From positions 1 to 36,049 of the forward strand of contig CAYVQE010000052.1 of the NCBI GenBank assembly GCA_964454005.1: 36,049 nt of DNA. Direction: 5' to 3'. Made by a program: the position numbers and the translations under genes. The notes under the pieces were generated by a model, which searched no databases, was not told the origin of the DNA, and worked only from the letters and a program-made list of their open reading frames with translations. This document shows, piece after piece, positions 22,966 through 31,892 of this stretch (the stretch's first letter is position 1; every line of letters starts with the position of its first letter). The DNA is from CAYVQE01 sp964454005 (GTDB taxonomy: Bacteria > Myxococcota > B64-G9).

Positions 22966-24857
22966 CGGCAGCCTTCCCCCGGCGGCTCGGCCAGGCCCTC
23001 GTCGATGCCTTCGCGCAGTTCGTTCCAGTAGGCGCGGGCGGCGGCCGGCCGGTCCTGCTCGAAGTGCCACAGCCAGTCGCCCAAATCGGCGTCGTCCGGC
23101 GAGTCCTCGCGGACCGCCCGCAGGTAGGCGTGGATGATCCGCTCCAGCCGGGCGCTCTCCCAGTAGCCAGGCGCGCCCTGGGCGTGGATGCGCCGGGCCA
23201 GCGCGGTGTGGTAGGCAGGGTAGTCGAGATCGACTCCCAGGTGGCCGCAGACGATATCGGGCCAGATCTTCTCCGACCAGCCGCGGTGGAAGCGGCACAT
23301 GCCGGCGTTGTCGGTCGTCAGCTCGGCCACCATGCGCCGGGCGCACAGGCGGCCCAGCTCCCGCGGCGGCCGGTAGTCGAACTTGTAGTAGACGTAGTAC
23401 TTGCCCATGATGGCGCCCGGGGCGAACATGCCCGGCACCCAGTACTGGTTGGGCACCATCCAGCCCGCATCGCCGTTGGCTAGATAGACCGCCCGATCGC
23501 GGGCGGCCGGCCCCAGCGCGCGGGCTGCGGCCCGCATGCCCCCGGCCAGCAGGTGACCCGGTTCGGCGCACTTGTCCAGCAGCGCCAGCGCCAGCCGGCC
23601 GTTGTGCTCGGAGTCGGCCACCGGATCGAAACCGTCGGTCGCGAACACCGGCCGGCGCGGCGTCGCCGCGTCCAGCCCCAGCTCCGCCGCGGTGGTCAGC
23701 CCGGCGTCCAGACAATCCATCACCCAGGCCAGCATGCCACCGATCTGGATGCCGTCGAAGCCGAGCGCATCGGCGTGGTGGTTGACCCGTTCGGCCACCC
23801 GCTGATCGAACACACCGATCAGCGGCCCCATGGTCTGGTAGGGCTCGTAGTCCTTCTTGTAGTCGCCCCAGTACTTCTTGCATACCGCCGGGCAGGGCTC
23901 GCCGCACTGCGACTGCTTGCGCTCGGCGATGGTCTCCTCGTTGAACTGGCGCAGGTAGTGGTCGCGCACCAGCCGTTGCCACAGCGCGTGGCGCTCGTCG
24001 CGCGACCAGTCGACCGAGCGGTAGTTGAACGACAGCATCAGGTCGGTCAGCTTCGAGAAGTTCACGCCGAAGGTGCCGCCCGAGCGCCATTGCGGGTCGT
24101 AGCGATACTTGGTGGTCGCCTCCAGATCGACCAGCTTCATCTTCTTGGAGAAGCGGCGCTGGAAGTAACCGTCGGCCTCGGCGCGATCGGTCAGATCCTC
24201 GTCCTCGTAGTCGCCGCCGTAGACCACCGCACAGATGTTGTGATCCTGCAGCAGCTTGCTGCCGAAGCCGCCGCGGCCGGCCCAGCAATCGATCGGGGTG
24301 ATCTTGCCGCGGCGGGTCTTGGACGAGCCGATGGCGCCGTAGCGGGTGGCCCGGGCGGCCGGGCCGACCGCCAGCACCCGCGGGGTGCCGTGGCCGTCGA
24401 AGCGCTCGAAGGCATAACGCTGCAAGGCGTAGAAGCCTCCCGGCCCGCGGCTGCGATCGGCCCAGACCCGGTCGAGCGGCACCGGTTCGAGCCGGGCCTT
24501 GGGGTAGCCGTCGCGGACGCCGGTCAACACCAGCAAGGAAGGCTGCGGCGCGCGACCGCCGATGGCCAGGTAGGAAAGCCCGGTGCCGTCCCAGATCAGC
24601 GAGCCGCCGCCCAGGGTCGAGACATAGAAGCCGCCCCACAGCGGCGAGCGACCGGCCACGATCAAACGGTTCGAACCGGGCAGCACGCTGCCGGCCAAAA
24701 CCCCGCTGCCGAAGCACAGCGAGTCGCCAGCGGCCTGCAGCGACCAGGCGAAATCGACCGGCCCCACCGCCTCTTCGGGGAAGCGCAGCTCGCGCAATGT
24801 GCAGCCGCCGTCGGCGGCATCGAGTATCAGGGCCACCTGGATGGGCTCAGCGGGCAT
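22962..24857 (-). CDS. Aldehyde:ferredoxin oxidoreductase (tungstoenzyme) family protein
   Basis: This 631-residue protein belongs to the AOR family. Known members use a tungsten bis-pterin cofactor and a 4Fe-4S cluster to oxidise aldehydes, or to run related low-potential reactions with ferredoxin. The N-terminal pterin-binding domain shows RLIVAGRSPLWGGFYVSTLGG (64-84) and the GTGLSYLAIGG strand. Cluster ligands are C318, C322, C326 and C521 (in DNAGMCRFH). The first three have a C-x3-C-x3-C spacing instead of the usual C-x2-C-x3-C. Its length is normal. GGGGGAG precedes the ATG. It is the third gene of an operon after an Hsp70 and a J-protein and overlaps the CvpA-like gene downstream. The substrate is unknown, and the variant cluster motif puts it away from the well-studied AOR/FOR/GAPOR types. 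Confidence 0.88.
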   Translation of the reverse strand: MPAEPIQVALILDAADGGCTLRELRFPEEAVGPVDFAWSLQAAGDSLCFGSGVLAGSVLPGSNRLIVAGRSPLWGGFYVSTLGGGSLIWDGTGLSYLAIGGRAPQPSLLVLTGVRDGYPKARLEPVPLDRVWADRSRGPGGFYALQRYAFERFDGHGTPRVLAVGPAARATRYGAIGSSKTRRGKITPIDCWAGRGGFGSKLLQDHNICAVVYGGDYEDEDLTDRAEADGYFQRRFSKKMKLVDLEATTKYRYDPQWRSGGTFGVNFSKLTDLMLSFNYRSVDWSRDERHALWQRLVRDHYLRQFNEETIAERKQSQCGEPCPAVCKKYWGDYKKDYEPYQTMGPLIGVFDQRVAERVNHHADALGFDGIQIGGMLAWVMDCLDAGLTTAAELGLDAATPRRPVFATDGFDPVADSEHNGRLALALLDKCAEPGHLLAGGMRAAARALGPAARDRAVYLANGDAGWMVPNQYWVPGMFAPGAIMGKYYVYYKFDYRPPRELGRLCARRMVAELTTDNAGMCRFHRGWSEKIWPDIVCGHLGVDLDYPAYHTALARRIHAQGAPGYWESARLERIIHAYLRAVREDSPDDADLGDWLWHFEQDRPAAARAYWNELREGIDEGLAEPPGEGCR

Positions 24858-24887
24858 GTGGCTCTCCCCCCGGCGCGCGGCCGCGGC

Positions 24888-25427
24888 TCAATCGATGCGG
24901 TAGTCGACCTTGATGTTGCGGCCGGCCTCTTCGGCCAGCTCCTTGAACCGCTCGTTGTCGGGCTCGAAGGCCAGGGCCATCTTGAACGAGCGCTCGGCCG
25001 CCTTGAAGTTCTTGGACTTCATCTCGCGCATGCCCTGCTGGACCATCCGCCGGCCCTGCTCGGTCTTGCCGATCTGCTCCTTCTTGGCCTTCTTGTGTTG
25101 CTGAGCCGACTCCTCGTCGTAGCGCAGCCTCCTGCCCTCGGACTGGGCGAGCTGCTGGTCGTAGAAACGGCGCTTCTGGGCATCGCGCAGGGTGACGTAG
25201 GCCTCGGTCACCCGCTTGGATACCAGGTAGATGGCCCGCTTGAACTCCTCGTTGGTCTCGTGGAAGTAGCGGTCGGGGTGAAACATGCGCGACTGCTTGT
25301 GATAAGCCTTGCGCAGTTGACCCAGGGTGGCCTCGCGGGGCACCGATAGGATCTTGTAGTAGTCCAGCTGGTCGATGATCCCGGCCACGGTGATGACCTT
25401 GATGGCGAACTTCTCATCCACGGCCAC
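24888..25427 (-). CDS. J-domain (DnaJ-like) co-chaperone with a TPR-like tail
   Basis: This 179-residue protein has a J domain at about 20-92 with the essential HPD at 50-52 (MFHPDRYF), so it should stimulate Hsp70 ATPase. There is no Gly/Phe-rich region, zinc finger or DnaJ C-terminal substrate domain, so it is a class-C-type J-protein. Residues about 125-170 form helices of TPR type: QGMREMKSKNFKAAERSFKMAL, then EPDNERFKELAEEA. The start is GTG at 25427, set by GGAGGAG 6 bp upstream. It lies 29 bp after the Hsp70 gene and 30 bp before the oxidoreductase gene, so it is almost certainly the partner of that Hsp70. Confidence 0.9.
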   Translation of the reverse strand: MAVDEKFAIKVITVAGIIDQLDYYKILSVPREATLGQLRKAYHKQSRMFHPDRYFHETNEEFKRAIYLVSKRVTEAYVTLRDAQKRRFYDQQLAQSEGRRLRYDEESAQQHKKAKKEQIGKTEQGRRMVQQGMREMKSKNFKAAERSFKMALAFEPDNERFKELAEEAGRNIKVDYRID

Positions 25428-25456
25428 GGCGCGCTCCTCCGTACGGCGGCGATTCG

Positions 25457-27031
<1,575 letters not shown>

Positions 27032-27086
27032 GCGTCCGCTCTCCTCGCCAGCGTCCCGGCGCCAGCGCCGTATGATATGGCCCCGG

Positions 27087-27115
27087 ATTCTACGGAGTTC
27101 GCCGGCGGCCGTCAA
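27087..27115 (-). promoter_or_regulatory. Sigma70-type promoter of the Hsp70 operon
   Basis: On the minus strand TTGACG (27115-27110) is followed by a 17-bp spacer and TAGAAT (27092-27087). Each box differs from consensus at one base. The predicted transcript starts near 27080, giving a leader of about 50 nt before the Hsp70 ATG. No CIRCE-type inverted repeat is visible. Confidence 0.65.
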
Positions 27116-27119
27116 CCGA

Positions 27120-27149
27120 TTGACAGACAATATCGAGGGCAAATACGCT
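27120..27149 (+). promoter_or_regulatory. Candidate promoter of the membrane GAF protein, possibly leaderless
   Basis: A perfect TTGACA (27120-27125) is followed after 18 bp by TACGCT (27144-27149). Transcription would start near 27156, only about 2 bases before the ATG at 27158, and no ribosome site precedes that ATG. The -35 box is back-to-back with that of the Hsp70 promoter, inside the inverted repeat GTCAA-CCGA-TTGAC (27111-27124). Confidence 0.45.
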
Positions 27150-27157
27150 GTGTTGGC

Positions 27158-28495
27158 ATGTCCGCGCGCCACACCCAGAGCCCAGCCGACGAGCCCGGCG
27201 ACGCATCCGGCGAAGCCGGCTCCGGCCAGCGCGCCGGCCAGGCCTGGTCGGAGGTGCTGCTGGCCGGCACCCGCGATCTGGCGGTCAAGCTGCCCCGGCG
27301 CCTGTTCGAGATCGACTTCGACCTGGTCGACTCGACCGAAGAACTCAAGAAGAAGATCGCCTGGATCATCCGCATCCGTTTCGTGGCCAACCCGGCCGTG
27401 GTGCTGCTGATGTGGGCCACCAACTGGCAGGGCCTGACCAGCGGCGCCAGCGCCCTGAGCCGGGTCACGCTGTACTCCACCGCCATCGTGGCCGCGGTGT
27501 CGATCGGACTCAACGTGCTCTACTTCTGGCTGCTGCGGCGCGGCAAGCTCGACCACCGCGGGCTGCGCCGGTTCGTCTTTCTGCAGCTATGTCTCGACGT
27601 GCTGATCTTCGCGGTCTACATCTGGCGCACCGGCGGGGTCACCAGCCCGTTCAACTTTCTCTACTTCCTGCCGATCATCGGCTCGTCGATCCTGCTCGGC
27701 GGCGGCAGCGGGCTGGCCATGGCCGGCATCTCGACGCTGACCTACAGCCTGGTCGTCGGCCTCGAGTCCTGGGGGGTGCTGCCGCACGTGAGCTACTTCG
27801 TGGCGCTGGATCAGTTCGCCCAGCGCTCGAGCTACATCGTGCTGATGATGCTGGTCAACCTGTTCGCCTTCGTGGCCGTGGGCGGGGCTTCGGGCTTCTT
27901 GATGCGCCAGGTGCTGCGCAAGGCCCGCGATTTGAGAGAATCCAACCTGCGGTCCGAACGGGCCGCCAGCCTGTTCCGGATGCTCTACCGCGTATCCGAG
28001 GTGCTGCAGCACGAGCGGGGCATGGACGCGGTGCTCGACCGCATCTGCGACGTGCTGGTCACCGATCTGGACCTGGATCGGGCCCTGATGTACGTGCGCG
28101 AGGGCGATGTGCTCAGACTGCGGCGGGTGGCCTACCACAGCCGCATCCCGGAACCCGAACGCCGGCCGCTGCGGGCCGAGATCCCGCTGCGCGCCGAGGA
28201 GGGGGTGACCGCCCGCTGCGCGGTCGAGGACCGACCCTTGAATGTCACCGACCCCACCCGGCAGGCGGGCATCAACGTCGAGTTGGCGCAACGCATCGGG
28301 CTCAACCCCTTCGCGGTGGCACCGATGACCTACCGCAACCGGGTCCAGGGCGTGCTGGGCATCGACCGCTCGGCCGGCCTGGGTGTGATCACGCCCGAGG
28401 AGTTCGAGATCCTGATCCTGTTCGCGCGCCAAGCAGGCCAGACCCTGGCCATCGCGGTGTCCGAGTCGCAGGCGCTGCCGGTCGTCGATCCATGA
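27158..28495 (+). CDS. Membrane-anchored GAF-domain sensor protein
   Basis: This 445-residue protein has a polar N-terminus (1-60), five or six transmembrane helices (about 65-245), a short coiled linker (QVLRKARDLRESNLRSERAASLFRML) and a GAF domain (about 275-435). The GAF part shows the expected fold pattern, including LDLDRALMYVREGD, EEGVTARCAVEDRPLNV and FAVAPMTYRNRVQGVLGID. No histidine kinase, GGDEF or HD output domain follows, so it ends at the sensor. Partner proteins must carry the signal, or it may act through its membrane part. The ATG at 27158 has no Shine-Dalgarno site. The frame is open far upstream on the antisense side of the Hsp70 gene, but that part is a shadow. It is divergent from the Hsp70 operon, which may hint at shared stress regulation. 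Confidence 0.8.
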   Translation: MSARHTQSPADEPGDASGEAGSGQRAGQAWSEVLLAGTRDLAVKLPRRLFEIDFDLVDSTEELKKKIAWIIRIRFVANPAVVLLMWATNWQGLTSGASALSRVTLYSTAIVAAVSIGLNVLYFWLLRRGKLDHRGLRRFVFLQLCLDVLIFAVYIWRTGGVTSPFNFLYFLPIIGSSILLGGGSGLAMAGISTLTYSLVVGLESWGVLPHVSYFVALDQFAQRSSYIVLMMLVNLFAFVAVGGASGFLMRQVLRKARDLRESNLRSERAASLFRMLYRVSEVLQHERGMDAVLDRICDVLVTDLDLDRALMYVREGDVLRLRRVAYHSRIPEPERRPLRAEIPLRAEEGVTARCAVEDRPLNVTDPTRQAGINVELAQRIGLNPFAVAPMTYRNRVQGVLGIDRSAGLGVITPEEFEILILFARQAGQTLAIAVSESQALPVVDP

Positions 28496-28500
28496 TCCCC

Positions 28501-28529
28501 TTGCGGTCGGCGCGGAATGAGACTAGCAT
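28501..28529 (+). promoter_or_regulatory. Candidate promoter of the secreted Pro/Ala-rich protein
   Basis: TTGCGG (28501-28506) and TAGCAT (28524-28529) are 17 bp apart, about 43 bp before the ATG. Both boxes match consensus only partly (3/6 and 4/6). Confidence 0.35.
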
Positions 28530-28571
28530 GAAGGCCGTAATGGGAATGCAAGAATCGCGAGGAGTTGCGGC

Positions 28572-29702
28572 ATGATGAAGCTGCGGGCGATCCTGATCGG
28601 GGTACTGCTGATGGGCCTGGCCGGAGCACTTTCGGCCCAACCGGCCGAGGCCCCGCCGCCGGGCGACGTCGGGCTGCCGGTGGTGCCGCTGATCGATGAG
28701 GACGCACCGCTGGTCATGGTCTGGTTCACCGAGGCGCTCGACGTACCACTCGACGACGCGTCGGCCATCGAGACCCAGCTCTTCGAGGACATCGGCAAGC
28801 GAATGGATCTGCGGATGTTCTCGCGCGAGAAGGCACTCAAGCTGGTCAACGAGACCGGCGATCAGAAGCTCCAGCAGTGCAAATGGGAAGACGACTGCCT
28901 GAAGGCCATCGGCCGGCTGGTCGAGGCCGACCAGGTCATCGGCGTCAAGATGTCGGGCAGCGGCGGCCAGTACTACCTGGCCTTCAAGCACATCGCGCTC
29001 GACGAGCAGCCGCAGCGCAAGACCGCCATGGTCGGCGGCAGCATGTCGAAGCTGCTGATGAGCGGCATCGGCAAGACCCTGACCGAGCTGCTCGGCCCGG
29101 CGGAGCAGCAGCCCGCCGGCGAGCCGACCGCGCCGGCCGCCGAGGACGGAGCCAGCCGGGCCCCGGCCGCCGGCAACGACCCGGCGGCGGTGGCCGTGGT
29201 GCCCCTGGTGCCGGAAGCCGAACCGACCGCCGAGCCGGTCGCCGCGCCAGCGCCCCAGGCGACCCCCGAGCCGGAATCACGGCCGGCGGTCGAGCCGGCA
29301 CCGGCCGCCGCCGAGCCCGGCCCGCAGGCGCCCAAGGCCCGCGTGGTCGAGGCCCGGCCCCGCGACGAGCAACCGCCTCCGCCGCCCCGGGGCCCCGGCT
29401 TCTTCCGGCGCCATCTGGGCTCGACCATCGCTTTGGGTGTGGGCCTGGCCGCCGCCGGCGCCGGCATCGGCTTCGGGGTGATGGCCGATCAGGCGCAAAA
29501 CGACGTCAGCCACCAGTACGACCCGACCACCGATGACGCCGGCCGCAACAACGCCCTGGCGGCCAACGTGCTGTTCGGCGTGGCCGGCGCGGCCGCCATC
29601 ACGGCGGTGGTGCTGTTCATCGTCGAGCCCGGGCCCAGCGCCGACGACACCGCCGGAGTCGACGTGGTGGCGACCGGCACCGGTGCGCTGGTGCGCTTCT
29701 GA
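28572..29702 (+). CDS. Exported protein: TolB/CsgG-like N-domain, Pro/Ala linker, C-terminal membrane hairpin
   Basis: This 376-residue protein has a signal peptide (1-23). A globular domain at about 45-180 resembles the N-terminal alpha/beta modules found in FlgT/TolB/CsgG-like envelope proteins: it has LFEDIGKRMDLRMFSREKALKLV, a Cys pair near 103 and 109, and ADQVIGVKMSGSGGQYYLAFKHI. A long linker rich in Pro, Ala and Glu (about 183-275) follows. Two hydrophobic segments (about 288-310 and 333-352) end the protein. I cannot name a family with certainty. The layout resembles periplasm-spanning envelope proteins of myxobacterial-type genomes that carry a proline-rich stalk. GAGGAG at 28559-28564 sets the ATG; a second ATG follows directly. 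It lies 23 bp before the next lipoprotein gene and is probably co-transcribed with it. Confidence 0.72.
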   Translation: MMKLRAILIGVLLMGLAGALSAQPAEAPPPGDVGLPVVPLIDEDAPLVMVWFTEALDVPLDDASAIETQLFEDIGKRMDLRMFSREKALKLVNETGDQKLQQCKWEDDCLKAIGRLVEADQVIGVKMSGSGGQYYLAFKHIALDEQPQRKTAMVGGSMSKLLMSGIGKTLTELLGPAEQQPAGEPTAPAAEDGASRAPAAGNDPAAVAVVPLVPEAEPTAEPVAAPAPQATPEPESRPAVEPAPAAAEPGPQAPKARVVEARPRDEQPPPPPRGPGFFRRHLGSTIALGVGLAAAGAGIGFGVMADQAQNDVSHQYDPTTDDAGRNNALAANVLFGVAGAAAITAVVLFIVEPGPSADDTAGVDVVATGTGALVRF

Positions 29703-29725
29703 GCACCCCGCAGGAGGATGCGACG

Positions 29726-31006
29726 GTGAACGGCTGGAGACGAATCGCAGCCCTGGCGGCCGGCCTGCTGCTGGCCGGCGCCACCCTGGCCGGCTGTATC
29801 TACGACCCCAGCTACGAGGGCGCCTTCTGCGGCCCGGGCCAGGTCTGCCCCGACGGCTACGTCTGCGACCCGCAGACCAAAAAGTGCACCGAGCAAGGGA
29901 CCGCCACCGATGGCGGTGTGGACGGCGGTGATCCGGGCGGCGATCCGGGCGGCGATCCGGGTGCTGACCCCGGCGGCGACCCGGGCGGCGATCCAGGCGG
30001 CGATCCGGGCGGCGATCCAGGCGGCGATCCAGGCGGCGATCCGGGCTCCGATCCGGGCGGCGATCTCGGCCCCTGCGGCGGTTGCCCGCCGGGCAAGTGG
30101 TGCGACGAGGCCAACGGCGCCTGCCTGCCGTGCAACAACCTCGAGCACTGCGGCGACGACTGCCAGCCCTGCGGCGAGCAGGAGACCTGCGTCGAAACCG
30201 GCGGCGACGGCACCTGCTGCCAGCCCGAGTGCGACTTCGCCCACGCCTGCCAGCGCATCGACTGCAACGGCTCCACCTACCTGTGCAAGGCGGGCTTCAG
30301 CCCGTTGACCTACGACTGGTTCTGGTTGCAGGCGGCCGGGCCGCTGATCTGCGCGCTGACCGATCAGGACGGCATCGTGGAGTCGGCCTACACCTGCGCT
30401 CCGGACGACGAGAACGAGCTGCTCTACTTCTGCCCCTGGGGCGGTTCCTGCCAGGAGGACGGCACCTGCCAGGTCGACCAGGACTACGCCCGGGGACACC
30501 ACGACTGCGGCCCCATGTTCGGCTGCGTCGACGGCGCCTGCCGCCTGCACCTGAAAAACGGCCAGCGCTGCGAGTTCAACTTCGACTGCGAGAGCTTCTG
30601 CTGCTCGCGGGCGGCCGAAGCGACCTGCATCGAGGCCGATGATCGCAGCGGCTGCAAGATCGCCCATGCCTTCTACAGGGAGGGCTTCAACGAATACACC
30701 TGGCACGCCATCAACCGCCAGCCGGAGCAAGACCCCCACGACCTGAGCAGCTGGTGGTGGGAGGGCGGCGAGCACGTCCCCGGCTGCGAGCACGACCGGG
30801 AGTGCGACACCGGCCGCTGCAAGGACTTCTTCGACGGCCCCACCGCCTGCGCCCTGCCCAGCTGCCTCAACAACACCGAGGCCGACACCATCCGCGGCGA
30901 CTACTTCTGCGCCAGCAGCCAGGAAGACCACCAGGTCCACATCAACGTGGTGACCAACCAGGACCCCTGGCCCGACACCCCCGACGACTGCGTCTACCAG
31001 CAGTAG
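29726..31006 (+). CDS. Cys-rich lipoprotein with a GGDP repeat linker
   Basis: This 426-residue predicted lipoprotein (lipobox LAGC, Cys24) has a short Cys-rich head (C35-C54, CGPGQVCPDGYVCDPQTKKC). A flexible linker of twelve four-residue GGDP-type units (about 67-114) follows, then a large Cys-rich body with many C-x2-C and C-x3-C pairs such as PCGGCPPGKWC, CNFDCESFCC and CEHDRECDTGRCKDFF. I recognise no enzyme domain. The start is GTG at 29726 with GGAGG at 29713-29717, 8 bp ahead. It follows the Pro/Ala-rich exported protein by 23 bp. It is probably a surface-exposed, disulfide-rich protein. Function unknown. Confidence 0.85.
   Translation: MNGWRRIAALAAGLLLAGATLAGCIYDPSYEGAFCGPGQVCPDGYVCDPQTKKCTEQGTATDGGVDGGDPGGDPGGDPGADPGGDPGGDPGGDPGGDPGGDPGGDPGSDPGGDLGPCGGCPPGKWCDEANGACLPCNNLEHCGDDCQPCGEQETCVETGGDGTCCQPECDFAHACQRIDCNGSTYLCKAGFSPLTYDWFWLQAAGPLICALTDQDGIVESAYTCAPDDENELLYFCPWGGSCQEDGTCQVDQDYARGHHDCGPMFGCVDGACRLHLKNGQRCEFNFDCESFCCSRAAEATCIEADDRSGCKIAHAFYREGFNEYTWHAINRQPEQDPHDLSSWWWEGGEHVPGCEHDRECDTGRCKDFFDGPTACALPSCLNNTEADTIRGDYFCASSQEDHQVHINVVTNQDPWPDTPDDCVYQQ
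29924..30067 (+). repeat. 12-bp tandem repeat coding for GGDP units
   Basis: Twelve consecutive 12-bp units encode GGDP, with single variants GADP, GSDP and GGDL. Most copies are identical or differ at one base (GATCCGGGCGGC or GATCCAGGCGGC), so the array is prone to length change by slippage. Confidence 0.92.
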
Positions 31007-31141
31007 CGACGAAACCACGATGCGATCACAAGACACCGACCCTCATCCTCCACCCAGACAGCGATTCCTGATGTGCCCCCTCCAACCGTTTGGCGAATCG
31101 CGAATGCTGATAAAGAAAAGACCGTCCAGGGTATTCGAATC

Positions 31142-31157
31142 GCGGGACAAATCCCGC
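31142..31157. other. Small perfect hairpin upstream of the LDLa-repeat lipoprotein
   Basis: GCGGGA and TCCCGC form a 6-bp stem with a CAAA loop, 40 bp before the start codon of the next gene. No T-run follows, so it is more likely an operator or leader structure than a terminator. It may also be chance. Confidence 0.35.
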
Positions 31158-31196
31158 TCTACGCGGGTGTATGCAATGCCTGCGAAGGAGGCGTCG

Positions 31197-31808
31197 ATGA
31201 GACGAACGAGCCTGGTCGCCATGGTCGCATTGTCCACCCTGCTGCTCGGGGCCTGTGACGAGGATCTCGGCGCCACCATCGTGCAGAAGCTGCGCAAGTG
31301 CGATCTGTTGTCGGCGGGCGACTTCAACTTCCCGGAGATCGACAACTCCAGTGAAAACCGCTGTCTGGTCGATTGCATTGTCGACGCCTCGTGCACGGAG
31401 ATCGAGGCATTGGTCTGTGAAGGCGAGATGGACGCTGGGCTGCAGAGCTGCATGATGTCCTGCGCCTCGGATGAAGAGTTTCAGTGCCGAAGCAGTGGCG
31501 AGCGCATACCGGCGAGTTGGGAGTGCGACTGTGAGCCGGACTGCGAAGACGGCTCCGACGAGGTCGACTGTCCGCCCTCGGCCTGCTTTGAGTGCGACGG
31601 TGGCTGGATTATTCCCCAGGACTGGGTTTGCGACTGCGAGACCGACTGCGACGATGGCACCGACGAGGTCGGCTGTCCGGCCTCCGCCTGCTTCGACTGC
31701 GCCGACGGCGGCTGGAGCATCCCCCAGGAGTACGTCTGCAACGGCTTCGAGGACTGTGAAGACGGCTCCGACGAACCGAGCCGTTGCGCGACCTACCTCT
31801 GCCCTTGA
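31197..31808 (+). CDS. Lipoprotein with three LDL-receptor-class-A-like repeats
   Basis: This 203-residue predicted lipoprotein (lipobox LGAC, Cys20) has a Cys-bearing helical part (about 30-95), then three tandem modules resembling LDL receptor class A repeats. Each has an aromatic-x-C start, an IP-x-x-W/Y-x-C-[DN] core and the acidic calcium-site ending DC-x-DG-[ST]-DE. The modules are at about 98-127 (CEDGSDEVDC), 131-161 (CDDGTDEVGC) and 165-196 (CEDGSDEPSRC). In animal proteins these acidic residues bind calcium and hold ligand sites. In bacteria the role is not established, and protein binding at the surface is inference. AAGGAGG 6 bp upstream sets the ATG. A 190-bp gap separates it from the preceding lipoprotein, so it may have its own promoter. 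Confidence 0.85.
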   Translation: MRRTSLVAMVALSTLLLGACDEDLGATIVQKLRKCDLLSAGDFNFPEIDNSSENRCLVDCIVDASCTEIEALVCEGEMDAGLQSCMMSCASDEEFQCRSSGERIPASWECDCEPDCEDGSDEVDCPPSACFECDGGWIIPQDWVCDCETDCDDGTDEVGCPASACFDCADGGWSIPQEYVCNGFEDCEDGSDEPSRCATYLCP

Positions 31809-31892
31809 TAGGCTGTTCCCGGGCCCGGGTCCATCTGCTTCGAGTATCGATCCGCGCTCTGGAGTGGAGTTGCCGCGGGACCGCGCTGCGGC

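Noticed and set aside
23553..25349. A 598-codon plus-strand frame opposite the oxidoreductase and J-protein genes
   Set aside because: It runs across two real genes, has no domain, and is rich in Leu/Val/Gly/Arg as expected for antisense of GC-rich DNA.
31818..31829. Perfect palindrome CCCGGGCCCGGG between convergent genes as a terminator
   Set aside because: There is no loop space for a stable hairpin and no T-run; it may be chance in GC-rich DNA.
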